A DNA stretch of 64,000 bases from Dyadobacter psychrotolerans (GTDB taxonomy: Bacteria; Bacteroidota; Bacteroidia; Cytophagales; Spirosomataceae). Below, in pieces: positions 16,940-26,668 of the stretch. The first letter of the stretch is position 1, and the number at the start of each line of letters is the position of its first letter. The notes under the pieces were generated by a model. It saw nothing but the letters and a program-made list of their open reading frames with translations. It did no database searches and was not told the origin of the DNA. A program made the translations under genes and the position numbers. The stretch lies in the NCBI RefSeq assembly GCF_004349265.1, contig NZ_SMFL01000007.1, positions 124,001 through 188,000 of the forward strand. Reading direction: 5' to 3'.

Positions 16940-18124
16940 TTATTTTGGTACAAGCCATTGGCTAGAATAGCGGTGGGATTTTTTGCAAAGAAACACTTTG
17001 CTCATCACAAGCAGCCATATAAATAGAATTATTACTCCCAGTGAACGGAATAAAATGGTTTCCGGAAGATTTTCTGAAATTACATGATGATTTATATCGT
17101 CAGAACCGGAATAAAATACCGGGTTTAAAAATAGCCTTGTGCCATTTTTGTATCCAAATGTGGCCCTGGCGTAGTGATCTTTCTTATTGAGTACAAATTT
17201 AACCTTTCCAAGACGAGTAAAGGATTGTAGGGTTTTTCCGTTCTGACCTGTAATCAATATGTCTGCAGCGGCCTGACTTACTTCAATCGTGATTGTGTCC
17301 GTATGAATTGTCAGGCTTTTGAGATAAGGAATAGAATCAATATTCTGATGATCACCAATTACAACACCATAGCTATCTCCGGATTTAAGCGCTTTCAAAA
17401 CCAGATCTTTGTTGTTTTCTTCAACGTCAATAAAGGTACACATCTTTCCAAGCCGGTCCTTTGAAATAACATTGTGCAGGTCATCGTCGCCTATAACAAA
17501 AACCTTTTTTCCAGCAGAAAGGGCAGCATCCCACTGACCAGTAGAAATAACAGAAGGGTTTAAGACTTCCAGACAATCGTAACCGGCTAATGAAGCAAAG
17601 TCGCTGTCGGTGTAGCCGTTTCTCAACTGGGGATGGTTTAAAACGATAATGGAATGGGATGATTTCAAATGATTGAGTACATCCTGTTTATTATTGAGTG
17701 TTTGAGGGAAAAGGTAATCGAGCCACTGCACTTTTGTACTTCCGAGCACGAGCTGGTGCGTTTTGTTGATGTTGTACCCATGTTCGTATGCAGAAATATA
17801 ACTCTTTTCCATACAGCCGGTTGTATCAATATTCTGATAATTGGAAACACAATGAACACCATATTTTAATGATTTGTAAGCGCTGTTAATCATGATGGCA
17901 GTGCCATGTCCATTGGTAATGCCGTTCCAACTCCGGGCATGTGCGTGAAAATTACATTTCACCCAATGGTGTTGTTTTGTCGATTCATACGGGTTGTAAA
18001 TTGTTTTTCCACTAAAGGGAGCTGACTTATAGAACTGAAACCGTGGGCAGAAGAAAAATTGGTTAACTGCTAGTAAAACCACCAGCGTAAACAAAAATAT
18101 GAAGGCGGAGCGGAGTATTTTCAT
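16940..18124 (-). CDS. Membrane-anchored PHP-domain-like phosphoesterase
   Basis: The product has 394 residues with a signal-anchor at about 5-24 and another membrane helix near the C-terminus (ILFRSLGVIILFIWLLVMSK). The middle holds metal-binding motifs expected of PHP-type metallohydrolases: KCNFHAHARSW (HxH), a later IVLNHPQ, and VIGDDDLHN (DxxH). PHP domains hydrolyse phosphoesters with two or three metal ions; with both ends in the membrane the active site should face the periplasm. The last 120 residues before the second helix form a beta-rich domain. It is the first gene of a pair with the GT39 gene. Confidence 0.68.
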   Translation of the reverse strand: MKILRSAFIFLFTLVVLLAVNQFFFCPRFQFYKSAPFSGKTIYNPYESTKQHHWVKCNFHAHARSWNGITNGHGTAIMINSAYKSLKYGVHCVSNYQNIDTTGCMEKSYISAYEHGYNINKTHQLVLGSTKVQWLDYLFPQTLNNKQDVLNHLKSSHSIIVLNHPQLRNGYTDSDFASLAGYDCLEVLNPSVISTGQWDAALSAGKKVFVIGDDDLHNVISKDRLGKMCTFIDVEENNKDLVLKALKSGDSYGVVIGDHQNIDSIPYLKSLTIHTDTITIEVSQAAADILITGQNGKTLQSFTRLGKVKFVLNKKDHYARATFGYKNGTRLFLNPVFYSGSDDINHHVISENLPETILFRSLGVIILFIWLLVMSKVFLCKKSHRYSSQWLVPK

Positions 18125-18499
18125 GACGTACTAAAATTGTATATAGATATTAGCGGAATTAACCCACGTTTGAGCAGTCATAGAATTCCACCAATGGAAC
18201 TGATATGATAAGTTCTCATCATTACGAGATGATGTAATGAAGGGTGGGGTGCGGCAATGAATTTTTAAATAAAGCTGAATTTTTCAACCTTGTTTAGGAC
18301 AGGGCAATTTCTAAGAGACTCAACACACAGTTGGCTTTTTTAAAGCCTATCCCAAAATACTCCAGTATTGCATGTTAGGTTTGGTAATTACTTGGAAAAT
18401 GGGATGATTTTGAAATTTCAGGATCTGCTGTTTATCAATATATTATAATTTGTACCAGCGCGGCGTGGTTATGTTGTGCACACATTACAAAAGGAACCG
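18125..18499. other. Divergent intergenic region
   Basis: About 375 bases between the PHP gene (leftward) and the TauE/SafE gene (rightward), so it should hold two divergent promoters. It is A+T-rich; I find no clear operator, riboswitch or terminator. AAAGGA at 18490-18495 sits just before the TauE/SafE ATG. Confidence 0.4.
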
Positions 18500-19528
18500 A
18501 TGTTTTTTTCAGAGTTGTTTTTATTTCTAAGTTCAATATTTGCGTTTTCTGTCTCTGTTGTATGTGGAGGAGGAGCGGGGCTGCTTTTGATACCGATTTT
18601 AAAATCTATGGTACCCGCCGCTCAGGTACCTGCTGCACTGTCAATTGGAACGGCATCGAGTTCATTATCCAGGATTGCTATTTTTAGATCACATATTGAT
18701 TGGAAAATTGTTGCACGGTTTGTTCCTCCTGCCTTGCCTGCTGTCTGGCTTGGTGCATGGCTGCTCAAATTCATTAATCCATTATATCTGGAGCTGATCC
18801 TGGGTTTATTTTTGGTTGGCAATCTTCCGACGTTGCTCAAAAAAGGAATAGTATCGGAGGAAAGTGATTCGTTACCTGTTATTTACCTTTCATTGATCGG
18901 CCTGGCGGCTGGCTTTGTTTCCGGACTTACAGGCGCAGTCGGCTTGTTATTCAACCGTTTTTATTTGCGGTCTGGCTTGAGTAAGGAACAAATTGTAGCA
19001 ACCCGTGCAGCCAACGAGATTCTGCTTCACATAATCAAGCTGGCTTTATATGCTTCCTTTGGTTTGCTTACGATAAAAGCAATTGGCTTTGGTGCGCTTA
19101 TTGCCGTTGCAGCCTTGGGGTCATCATGGATAATGAAGTGGCTTTTGCCAAAAATCAGTCCTTCTTTTTTTAAACGAATCGGCTATGCGGCGATGGTGAT
19201 ATCCGGACTAAGTCTTTTTGGTGGTGCCGCAAGCCGCCTGGTACAGGATAACGGGGCGGGCATCAGTTTGACACCTGTCTCAGGTGGCATAGAAACTCAG
19301 CTGCAATGGCGGCAGGGTTATTTTGCTTTGGAATTTCAATATGATGAGGGGATAGAATTTGAGAACAAAATAGGCATGAACGAATTGCCGATTGAAAAAC
19401 AAATAATTGCCAGAAAGCTAATTAGAGGCGCCGATAAATTCATTCTGGAAGAAGTATTTGGTATTAGCAAGCATTATTATGAAGTGTATATAATTCGTAA
19501 GGGAAAGCTTGAGAAATTTGATATCTAA
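18500..19528 (+). CDS. TauE/SafE-family permease with a C-terminal soluble domain
   Basis: I start at ATG 18500 (MFFSELFLFLSSIF); a GTG 24 bases upstream is in frame but less likely. Residues 1-250 form about eight helices with the family's glycine-rich first helix (VCGGGAGLLLIPI) and the mirrored motif AAGFVSGLTGAVGLLFN. The family exports sulfite, sulfoacetate or other organic anions. Unusually, about 90 residues follow the last helix and form a charged, soluble domain (from DNGAGISLTPV to KLEKFDI), absent from most TauE proteins. That tail could be regulatory. The gene stands alone, divergent from the PHP/GT39 pair. Confidence 0.82.
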   Translation: MFFSELFLFLSSIFAFSVSVVCGGGAGLLLIPILKSMVPAAQVPAALSIGTASSSLSRIAIFRSHIDWKIVARFVPPALPAVWLGAWLLKFINPLYLELILGLFLVGNLPTLLKKGIVSEESDSLPVIYLSLIGLAAGFVSGLTGAVGLLFNRFYLRSGLSKEQIVATRAANEILLHIIKLALYASFGLLTIKAIGFGALIAVAALGSSWIMKWLLPKISPSFFKRIGYAAMVISGLSLFGGAASRLVQDNGAGISLTPVSGGIETQLQWRQGYFALEFQYDEGIEFENKIGMNELPIEKQIIARKLIRGADKFILEEVFGISKHYYEVYIIRKGKLEKFDI

Positions 19529-19639
19529 AAGAAATTCTTGCTTTTAACCCCACCTGCCGTATCTGATTTACGTAAAGGTAGTTAGCTGACTAAAATTCAA
19601 GTTCCAATAAAATAGTGCCCACTAACAAAGCGAACGCAA

Positions 19640-22165
19640 ATGACCAGGACCAGAAAAATTACCTATGGAGTATTTTTGTACCTGGTTTTTAGTGTTATTT
19701 TCTGCCATAAGACCTTGGCTCAGGTGATTAAACTACAAGGAGAAGTGATTGAGAAAACCAGCAAATCAGCCATTCCATTTGCTACGTTGTACTTTTTACA
19801 TGCCAAAACCGGTGTCGTGTGTGACGAAAACGGTAAGTTCCTGCTTCCAATTCCTTCTTCCAATGATTCTTTACAAATATCTGCGATGGGTTTTAAAGCT
19901 CAGACGATTTTAATCACGGGATCAAGGACCGATCTGCAGGTAGAATTAGAAGAAAATACAGGTGAGCTTGCAGAGGCACAGGTAATCGGATACAAGGATC
20001 CGGGAAAAGCTTTGATCAAAAAAGTGATCGCCCACAAGCTGGTCAACGATCCTGACCGGCTAAGGAGCTTTGAGCGGAATGAATATCTTAAAACAGAAAT
20101 TGACCTTTTAAACCTGAAACAAACGTCGGGGAAGGGAACCTTGCAATTAGCCGCCAGGATTTACAACCAGATAGCGGCAGATAGCACAGGCGGCTATACA
20201 CTGCCGGTTTATTTTACTGAACAACTGTCGTCTTTGTATCATACCAAAGCCGGAGATACAAACGTCAGGACGCTTTTGTCTAAAAAGACCATGAACCTTT
20301 CAATGGACCAGCTTGGTCCCAAGTTTGATAAGTTTTATATAGTTCCTGGCATTTACGACGGAATTATCCCGATCCTGAAAACCTCATTTATCGGACCGGT
20401 ATCCGACATCGGGCTTGGTTTCTATCATTTTGAGATTCTGGACACGCTGGCAGGACCCGTACATAGGACTTTACAAGTCAGTTTCACACCAAAATCATCT
20501 AATGAAAATACTTTTTATGGCCAGCTCTGGATAGAAGAAGATACTTATGCCATCACGAAAGTATCCATGCAAACCAGTGAAAATGTCAACCTGAATTTCA
20601 TCCGGTCTTTTAAAGTGGAGCAGCAGTACCAGCAAATACAGCATCCTGACAATGATTTAACAGAAGAGAAAAAAAACAAGGCGGGATCCACGCCGGATTC
20701 AGTTTGGGTGCTATCTGCCAACAACACATCTATCCGTTTTCACAATGGCTTACAATTGTTTGGCTTACCTATTGGCGAAGACACTACTGGAAAACAGGTG
20801 GTATTGAACAATAACAGTGTATTTTCCGGATATAAACTAAATATCGGCCAACCAACTATGTTGGGGGTTTCACAAGGCGAAGGACTTTTGACGGAAGATC
20901 AGCGGCTAACGCCATTAAGCAGCAGGGAACAGGCAATTTATACGGCGGTGGACTCGCTTCGAAATAATAAAGACTTCAATAGAGGTATCAAACTCACCAC
21001 TTTGATTGCGACCGGATATTGGGATTTTGCTAATCGGCTAAGAGTAGGGCCGCTGTCTTCGCTGGTCAGCGGAAACTTTGTTGAAGGTACGCGTATAAGG
21101 CTTGGAGTTTGGACTTTGGAGGGTTTCAACAAACAATGGAATCTGAATGGATACCTGGCTTACGGTTTTAGAGATAACAGATGGAAAATGGGGGTTGGCA
21201 TAAAATATCTGCCGTCGAGAGCTCCGTATAGCAAGACCGAATTTATCCTAAGGCAGGACTATGACATGATCACTGAAAATGATGATGAAATGGATATGGA
21301 TAATATTTTTACGCTTGGGCTAAGAAAAAATATTCCCGCGTATCAGGTCTTTACAAGGCAACTTAAAGTGCAGCAAGAGTACGACCTGAATCACAACTGG
21401 TCGGCCAAATTTTTCCTGAATTATAAGGATATGAATCCTACCTTCCCATTGAATTATCACCCGGAAGGTTTGGCAGATATGTCACCTTTGCTTCACACAA
21501 TCAGTACAAGTGAAGCAGGGATCAACCTCAGATATGCACATAATGAACGGACTACGATTTTTAATTATGATAAAATCCGGATTTATACCCGCTTTCCCGT
21601 GATTAATTTTCATTACGTAAAAGGCTTCGAAATGCTTCCCGGCAATCATTTTGATTACGACAAAATCAATGTTGGGCTTATGCAGGAGTTCAACATGCCG
21701 ATAAAAGGATCCTTTTATTATAACCTAAATTTCGGTAAGGTTTTTGGTACCTTGCCTTATTTACTATTGAATGTTCCAAGAGGTAATCCTTATTATGTTT
21801 CAAGTAAATACGCGTTCAATAACATGCGGCCTTATGAATTCGTAGCCGATCGCTACGCCAGTCTGATGATGCGTTATTCTATGGGTGGGTTAATATTAGA
21901 TCATGTCCCTTTGCTTCAAAAATTTCATGTGCGTGAGCGCCTTATTGGCAATTTATATTGGGGTGACATGAATGCTGCAAACAAAGAACTAAATAAGATC
22001 AACCCCGTACAGACAACTGGTAAAACGCCTTATGCCGAGGCAGGTTTTGGCTTTGAAAACATTTTCAATGTGCTTACTATTGATGCGGTATGGAGGTTGA
22101 ATCACAACGGACAGAATATTGGCGGTCGTTTTGGGATATTTACGGGTGTAAAGATTGCATTTTAA
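19640..22165 (+). CDS. DUF5686 outer-membrane protein with carboxypeptidase-like N-terminal domain
   Basis: The product has 841 residues: signal peptide (ending KTLAQ), a carboxypeptidase-regulatory-like beta sandwich at about 28-115 (GEVIEKTSKSAIPFATLYF, DENGKF), then the DUF5686 region beginning EAQVIGYKDPGKALIKKVI, and a long C-terminal part rich in alternating aromatic strands that ends in Phe, as outer-membrane barrels do. Bacteroidota genomes carry several such proteins; they resemble TonB-receptor relatives without the plug, and their role is unknown. It follows TauE/SafE by 111 bases on the same strand but need not be functionally linked. Confidence 0.83.
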   Translation: MTRTRKITYGVFLYLVFSVIFCHKTLAQVIKLQGEVIEKTSKSAIPFATLYFLHAKTGVVCDENGKFLLPIPSSNDSLQISAMGFKAQTILITGSRTDLQVELEENTGELAEAQVIGYKDPGKALIKKVIAHKLVNDPDRLRSFERNEYLKTEIDLLNLKQTSGKGTLQLAARIYNQIAADSTGGYTLPVYFTEQLSSLYHTKAGDTNVRTLLSKKTMNLSMDQLGPKFDKFYIVPGIYDGIIPILKTSFIGPVSDIGLGFYHFEILDTLAGPVHRTLQVSFTPKSSNENTFYGQLWIEEDTYAITKVSMQTSENVNLNFIRSFKVEQQYQQIQHPDNDLTEEKKNKAGSTPDSVWVLSANNTSIRFHNGLQLFGLPIGEDTTGKQVVLNNNSVFSGYKLNIGQPTMLGVSQGEGLLTEDQRLTPLSSREQAIYTAVDSLRNNKDFNRGIKLTTLIATGYWDFANRLRVGPLSSLVSGNFVEGTRIRLGVWTLEGFNKQWNLNGYLAYGFRDNRWKMGVGIKYLPSRAPYSKTEFILRQDYDMITENDDEMDMDNIFTLGLRKNIPAYQVFTRQLKVQQEYDLNHNWSAKFFLNYKDMNPTFPLNYHPEGLADMSPLLHTISTSEAGINLRYAHNERTTIFNYDKIRIYTRFPVINFHYVKGFEMLPGNHFDYDKINVGLMQEFNMPIKGSFYYNLNFGKVFGTLPYLLLNVPRGNPYYVSSKYAFNNMRPYEFVADRYASLMMRYSMGGLILDHVPLLQKFHVRERLIGNLYWGDMNAANKELNKINPVQTTGKTPYAEAGFGFENIFNVLTIDAVWRLNHNGQNIGGRFGIFTGVKIAF

Positions 22166-23034
22166 ATAATATTAACCTCGTTATTTCGACCTGTTGATAT
22201 CCCAAAATCTTTTGAAAAGGGCAGCGCTAATATTTCCAATTGAACTGATCAGCAGTGTATGGATCTTATCGCAAAATCGATAAAGAACAGGAATGTGGAA
22301 TGGATATAGGGGTAATAAATCATGTTTTCCCAATCTATCAAAACAATACCCGTGATCCAGGCCCTATGCCGATTCAGGTCGGGAAGGAAAAATTACGGAA
22401 CCTGAGAATCAGCTAATATTGAATGTCCATTACCACCCGAGCGCTAGGGTAAGCGTTATTGAATGCGTTAAATAAAAATTGATGATTTGAGCTGCTCATT
22501 TTCGCATTCTTGTCCTCTTGAAGTTTCCTATACTCATCGCGGCCGAACCTCACAATCACCAGCAGAATCACAAATCAGCCGACGTCAATGAAACGATTCA
22601 AAATAGTGCCAAAATGTTGTTTTGTTGTATTGTTAAGACTGAAATGGCAAGGCCAATTATTGAGAAAATATTCAGTAGCGAAAGCCTCAGAAGTTGGATA
22701 CTTGCCAGAATTATCAGAATAAGACAGGCTTAATTAAGATAGAAGATTACGCAATTGGCAAAGACGATTTACCCTTAGTGAAGCGAAAAGCCATTGAAAT
22801 TAAAGTGCGACGCATTGCCATTAATGACAAGTGTCAAATAGATCAGACACGCTAGAATGTGTGATGTCAGCGGTAAATATTTTTCGGTCTTACTAACGCT
22901 CATTGTTACATTCTGCATTAAGATGCTATTATACGCATTAGCCAGCCTATATTTAAATTATACCGTTAAAGCACTGATTTTTCCTGTCGACGGGAAAGTT
23001 GTATCTGCGAATATTGTTGTTTGCTGGCGTTCTG
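22166..23034. other. Long intergenic region without a supportable gene
   Basis: About 870 bases between two genes that converge on it. Frames of 55-93 codons exist (for example near 22253, 22518 and 22857) but have poor composition and no recognisable motif. It may contain decayed DNA. No repeat, terminator or RNA gene was evident. Confidence 0.45.
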
Positions 23035-24513
23035 TTACTTCAATTTATACAACACCTGCACCCTGGCGCCCCAGGAAAGGTCTTCTTTGGAATATTCGGT
23101 TCGCCGCAATTGTGGGGTTAAGTAAGGACTTACCCTAAACAGGAAATTGTTCCAACGACGTTCCAGGCCTGCATTTATTGTAAGATCATTAAAAGGCTTT
23201 ACCGCTAATTTTGCATTGTACTCGCCCTGATCAAAGGATTGACTGTTTTCTTTATAATCAAAACGGATGAGTTTTTGGGAGTAGACCGAAAGATCAGTTC
23301 CTAATCCGAAGCGTATGGCCCAGTTAGGAAATATTTGATAATGATAAGCAATTGTTAGAGGGATTTGCACAAGCTGGTAATTTTGTTCGATATTCAACAA
23401 ATCTACATTTTGCGCGACATATGGAGCATATAGCGTCCGAAAATCACTACCAGTCTGTTGACTGTACTGTTCGGCTGTATAGTAAGTGTCGCCAGTGAGT
23501 TGAGTCCAGCGTACACCTGTTTGAAAGCTCCATTTGGGTGTGACCCGAAGCTCTCCAAGAAGTGATCCTCCAACCTGACTATTACCTGCGTCAAAGCTTC
23601 CCCCCACGAAATAATCCATTTTTTTCAAAATAGGTTTGATCGATTGAGCATAGTATTTGGGCTTGTCTTTGGTGACTGAGGTTAATCTTTCCGGAGATTT
23701 TAAAACGGGTAGTTTCAACCCGATAAGCGTCGGATATAATTTGGTAATCCTGCTTAGTTCCGACAGTAACCAGTTTCTGCTTCCATTAACTATATTTCCC
23801 TCATTTGATCTGATATTTTGGATATTTTCCTCAGAATTCTTTGTTGGATTAGTTGTCAATAACTTATTCATGTTATTATATACATCTTTGTTAATAGGGT
23901 TATTTTCAGTACTTTTTATTTGAGAATATTCTTTTTTAATTGCTGGATTGCCTGATGCATTGTTCTTTATTTCTAAGTCAGACACATTATTTTGATCCGA
24001 TGATTTGCTTGATAGACCCGCCGTTCCAGAGCCCGTAATGCCAGACGAATCAGGTGCTTTGAAGTTTTGGCCAATGGCCGATTCTCCAAGGGATACGCTA
24101 TTACCTGGCTGCTGGGTTTGATAGGGATCCGTCTGCTGGGCATAGAGCAATTCTTGATTATTTTCAGGCGCGATGTTCTTTTCTATATATCTATTAATGT
24201 ATACAGTATCAATACGCAGGGCCGTTTTTTGAGGAGTATGTTGATCAATTGAAGTGATTCTGCTTTTTAAAGAATCCAGAGAAGAAAAGAGTTGTCTATT
24301 GGTAAGGTTTTGAATGTAATTAAAGGTTAATGAGCCGACCAATAACGAAGCAGCTAATCCATACAATAGGAACTTGGTCCATGGGAAATGGAGTGCGATT
24401 TTACCGTTCGAAGAAACATAATTGTGTATCCGATCGACTTCGTCTTCGTTTGTTACCGGCTCTATCCCCAGTAATTTTTTCCGGAATTCTTCGTCAAATT
24501 TCTCAGTTTGCAT
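23035..24513 (-). CDS. Anti-sigma-like transmembrane protein ending in an outer-membrane beta-barrel domain
   Basis: The product has 492 residues. Residues 1-45 are a charged cytoplasmic stretch (KFDEEFRKKLLGIEP), 47-66 one membrane helix (FLLYGLAASLLVGSLTFNYI), 70-290 a Ser/Asn/Gln-rich periplasmic region, and about 300-492 a porin-like barrel with alternating strands, ending RVQVLYKLK. The start overlaps the sigma-factor stop by 11 bases, so the two are translationally coupled and this is most likely the cognate anti-sigma factor. An inner-membrane helix and a barrel in one chain would span the whole envelope and could pass an outer-membrane signal to the sigma factor. Similar arrangements exist in Bacteroidota; the mechanism is inferred. 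Confidence 0.72.
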   Translation of the reverse strand: MQTEKFDEEFRKKLLGIEPVTNEDEVDRIHNYVSSNGKIALHFPWTKFLLYGLAASLLVGSLTFNYIQNLTNRQLFSSLDSLKSRITSIDQHTPQKTALRIDTVYINRYIEKNIAPENNQELLYAQQTDPYQTQQPGNSVSLGESAIGQNFKAPDSSGITGSGTAGLSSKSSDQNNVSDLEIKNNASGNPAIKKEYSQIKSTENNPINKDVYNNMNKLLTTNPTKNSEENIQNIRSNEGNIVNGSRNWLLSELSRITKLYPTLIGLKLPVLKSPERLTSVTKDKPKYYAQSIKPILKKMDYFVGGSFDAGNSQVGGSLLGELRVTPKWSFQTGVRWTQLTGDTYYTAEQYSQQTGSDFRTLYAPYVAQNVDLLNIEQNYQLVQIPLTIAYHYQIFPNWAIRFGLGTDLSVYSQKLIRFDYKENSQSFDQGEYNAKLAVKPFNDLTINAGLERRWNNFLFRVSPYLTPQLRRTEYSKEDLSWGARVQVLYKLK

Positions 24514-25111
24514 TAAATCCCTTGTTAGGCCAGTTATAAAGTTGGTACAAATGAGGAAAGTTTAGTTTTATCATTCCCTGAAGTTTTCGCCGTGCATCCC
24601 TAAGATTGGATTTGGACGTCCCTTCCTGGATACCAAGCATCCCTGCAATTTCCTTGTGTGAGTATCCGTCAATTACAAAAAGAGTAAATACCATTCTGTA
24701 TGCAGGAGGAAGCCGTTGAACGAGCGCCAATATTTCCTGGGCCGATATTTCGTTTAATATATCATGACTACAGTCTGCGACCTCCAGGTCATCCAAGCTA
24801 GCTTGCCCCTGCCATTTAAGATTCTTTCGATAATAGTCAATAGCTGTGTTAATAACAATCCTTCGAAACCAGGCTTTAAAAGGTTGGGCAGCATCGTAGT
24901 GTTCTAAATTTTGAAATACCTTTAAAAAGCAGTCATCAACTATTTCTTCGGCTTCCTCAAAAGAAGCAGCATATCTTACCGAGATGCTTTTCGCATATCC
25001 TAAGAATTGTCTGATCAGACATCGTTGAGCCTGATGGTTTCCGATTTTACAGGCATCCAAAACGCTTGGCAAGTCCTGTTCATTAAATAGAGTCTTCCTT
25101 TTGAAAAGCAA
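24503..25111 (-). CDS. ECF-type RNA polymerase sigma factor
   Basis: The product has 202 residues. Region 2 is visible at ASFEEAEEIVDDCFLKVF and AWFRRIVINTAIDYYRK (the -10 recognition and core-binding parts), and region 4 at LPPAYRMVFTLFVIDGYSHKEIAGMLGIQEGTSKS (in pieces) with the HTH that reads the -35 element. Length and order match extracytoplasmic-function sigma factors. The next gene starts within its last 11 bases and is probably its anti-sigma factor. It is divergent from the 25278 gene; that intergenic region may carry its autoregulated promoter. Confidence 0.93.
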   Translation of the reverse strand: MLFKRKTLFNEQDLPSVLDACKIGNHQAQRCLIRQFLGYAKSISVRYAASFEEAEEIVDDCFLKVFQNLEHYDAAQPFKAWFRRIVINTAIDYYRKNLKWQGQASLDDLEVADCSHDILNEISAQEILALVQRLPPAYRMVFTLFVIDGYSHKEIAGMLGIQEGTSKSNLRDARRKLQGMIKLNFPHLYQLYNWPNKGFNAN

Positions 25112-25277
25112 GGGACGGTCAGTTTGACATCACATTCTCCATACGGAGGGTGGCTAACAAAGGTGTGGTACGATTCTGTATTTTCTTTGGAGGAAAGATT
25201 TTTTAGCATTCACCCCACTATTTTTCCGGACAATCCGTAATGGCATTTGAAAACAGTGTATCCCTGTTTTGTTCTCT

Positions 25278-26099
25278 ATGATGGTTTGTTTTTTTAAAAT
25301 GGCCATGTCGGCCGCACTTTTTATTTCGTTAGCTGGCGGTACTTCACTCTTTGCCCAAGACAACATTATCCTAAAAAATGGCATGGAATTGCCCGCGAAG
25401 GTCCTGGAAGTTTCTGCCTCTGAGATTAAATATAAAAAACAGGATAATCCTGATGGACCTGTGTATACCTACACCATTAAAGACGTTTTGCTGATCAAGT
25501 ATGCTAATGGAACCAAAGATGTTTTTGGCAAACCGGGATATGTAATTTCTGTTGCCGGCAATGACACCATACCAAAATTAAATAGTGTATTGGTGGATCA
25601 GATTCTTTACAAAAGGGGATTTTTTGCCAGCCAGTTTGCGACTCCACAGGGTAAAAGGTTGTCAGGTGACGAAACCCGCTCTATTCTGTTGTTGGTACCG
25701 AATGCAAATGATTCTTATCAGCGTGGCAAAGCATTGCGTATCGGTGGATATCTTACTTCGGCAGCCGGTTTAGGGCTGATAGGTGCAGGATTAGGTCTTG
25801 CAGTACTCAGTGATGGAGGTGGTAGTGGTAGTGAACATCACGGCGATAACGGCATAGGTTCGAACAATACCGACAACGAACGCGGGCAGGATCATCACAA
25901 TAATGGAGATTTGAGAGATGTAGGTTTTGCTATCGCAGGAGCAGGTATTTTAACCGGGATTGTTGGGATCTGGCTCGATCATCGTGCAACAGTACAATTT
26001 CGAAGAACAAGTGAACGCTTCAATACCAGTCATCCTGCAAGCCTTCATTTTGGTCCAAGCCGCAAGGGATTGGGAGTTGGTTTGGCGTTGAACTTTTAG
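25278..26099 (+). CDS. Exported protein with paired hydrophobic segments, function unknown
   Basis: I start at ATG 25278 (MMVCFFKMAMSAALFISLAGG); a TTG nine bases earlier is less likely. After a signal peptide ending SLFAQ come a beta domain (IILKNGMELPAKVLEVSASE, a motif common in Bacteroidota exported proteins), two hydrophobic glycine-rich segments (GYLTSAAGLGLIGAGLGLAV and VGFAIAGAGILTGIVGIW) and between them a His/Gly/Asn-rich linker. The end (GVGLALNF) resembles an outer-membrane strand. It may respond to the divergent sigma factor. I recognise no named family with confidence. Confidence 0.65.
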   Translation: MMVCFFKMAMSAALFISLAGGTSLFAQDNIILKNGMELPAKVLEVSASEIKYKKQDNPDGPVYTYTIKDVLLIKYANGTKDVFGKPGYVISVAGNDTIPKLNSVLVDQILYKRGFFASQFATPQGKRLSGDETRSILLLVPNANDSYQRGKALRIGGYLTSAAGLGLIGAGLGLAVLSDGGGSGSEHHGDNGIGSNNTDNERGQDHHNNGDLRDVGFAIAGAGILTGIVGIWLDHRATVQFRRTSERFNTSHPASLHFGPSRKGLGVGLALNF

Positions 26100-26134
26100 A
26101 ATAATTCATCCCCAATTCTGTTAAATCGAAAGGC

Positions 26135-26587
26135 ATGAAAAAAATACTTGCCATGGCTTCTTGTGCCATAATCATTTTTTCGTGCAGCAAAAGCAAGGAT
26201 CCAACACCAGTTGCTGACGCGGGAACCACGATTGCAGGCACCTATGCCGTCAGTTATATAAGGCTGGATTCCGCGGGAATAGCACTGTATGAATATAATC
26301 TGCCTGTGACGCAGGGACCAACAACACTTTCTGGCCAGGTAGTCGCCAGAAAGGATTCCGCTTCGGTCGTTTTTCTATCAGAGATTATCAAAGTAACAGG
26401 GCAAACCGACCAGCAAACGGTAATTGGTCAGGTAAAATTGAAGTCTAACGGAAGCATTTACGACATGCTTATCAATAACATAAAGATTGGAACTGCGGAC
26501 GGAAAAATGATAAACATTGACGATCAGCAGACAGATTCGCAAACCAGCATCGTCTATCGTTCATACCTTAAAGCTCAGAAAATTTAA
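26135..26587 (+). CDS. Small hypothetical lipoprotein
   Basis: The product has 150 residues with a signal ending in the lipobox IFSC (Cys17), then a Lys/Pro linker and a beta-rich domain (TTIAGTYAVSYIRLDSAG, TLSGQVVARKDSASVVF). It looks like a small beta-sandwich or barrel. It follows the previous exported protein by 35 bases on the same strand and is likely co-transcribed. No function is recognisable. Confidence 0.65.
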   Translation: MKKILAMASCAIIIFSCSKSKDPTPVADAGTTIAGTYAVSYIRLDSAGIALYEYNLPVTQGPTTLSGQVVARKDSASVVFLSEIIKVTGQTDQQTVIGQVKLKSNGSIYDMLINNIKIGTADGKMINIDDQQTDSQTSIVYRSYLKAQKI

Positions 26588-26668
26588 GGTATAACCCTAA
26601 AGCGGCTCAGTCAAACAGACTTGCTTAGACCCTTATCCTTTTTTCAGTAAACACCCATAATTTTTATC

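Noticed and set aside
22253..22416. 55-codon GTG-started frame
   Set aside because: Plausible composition at the start but no motif or neighbour; likely chance in a decayed stretch.
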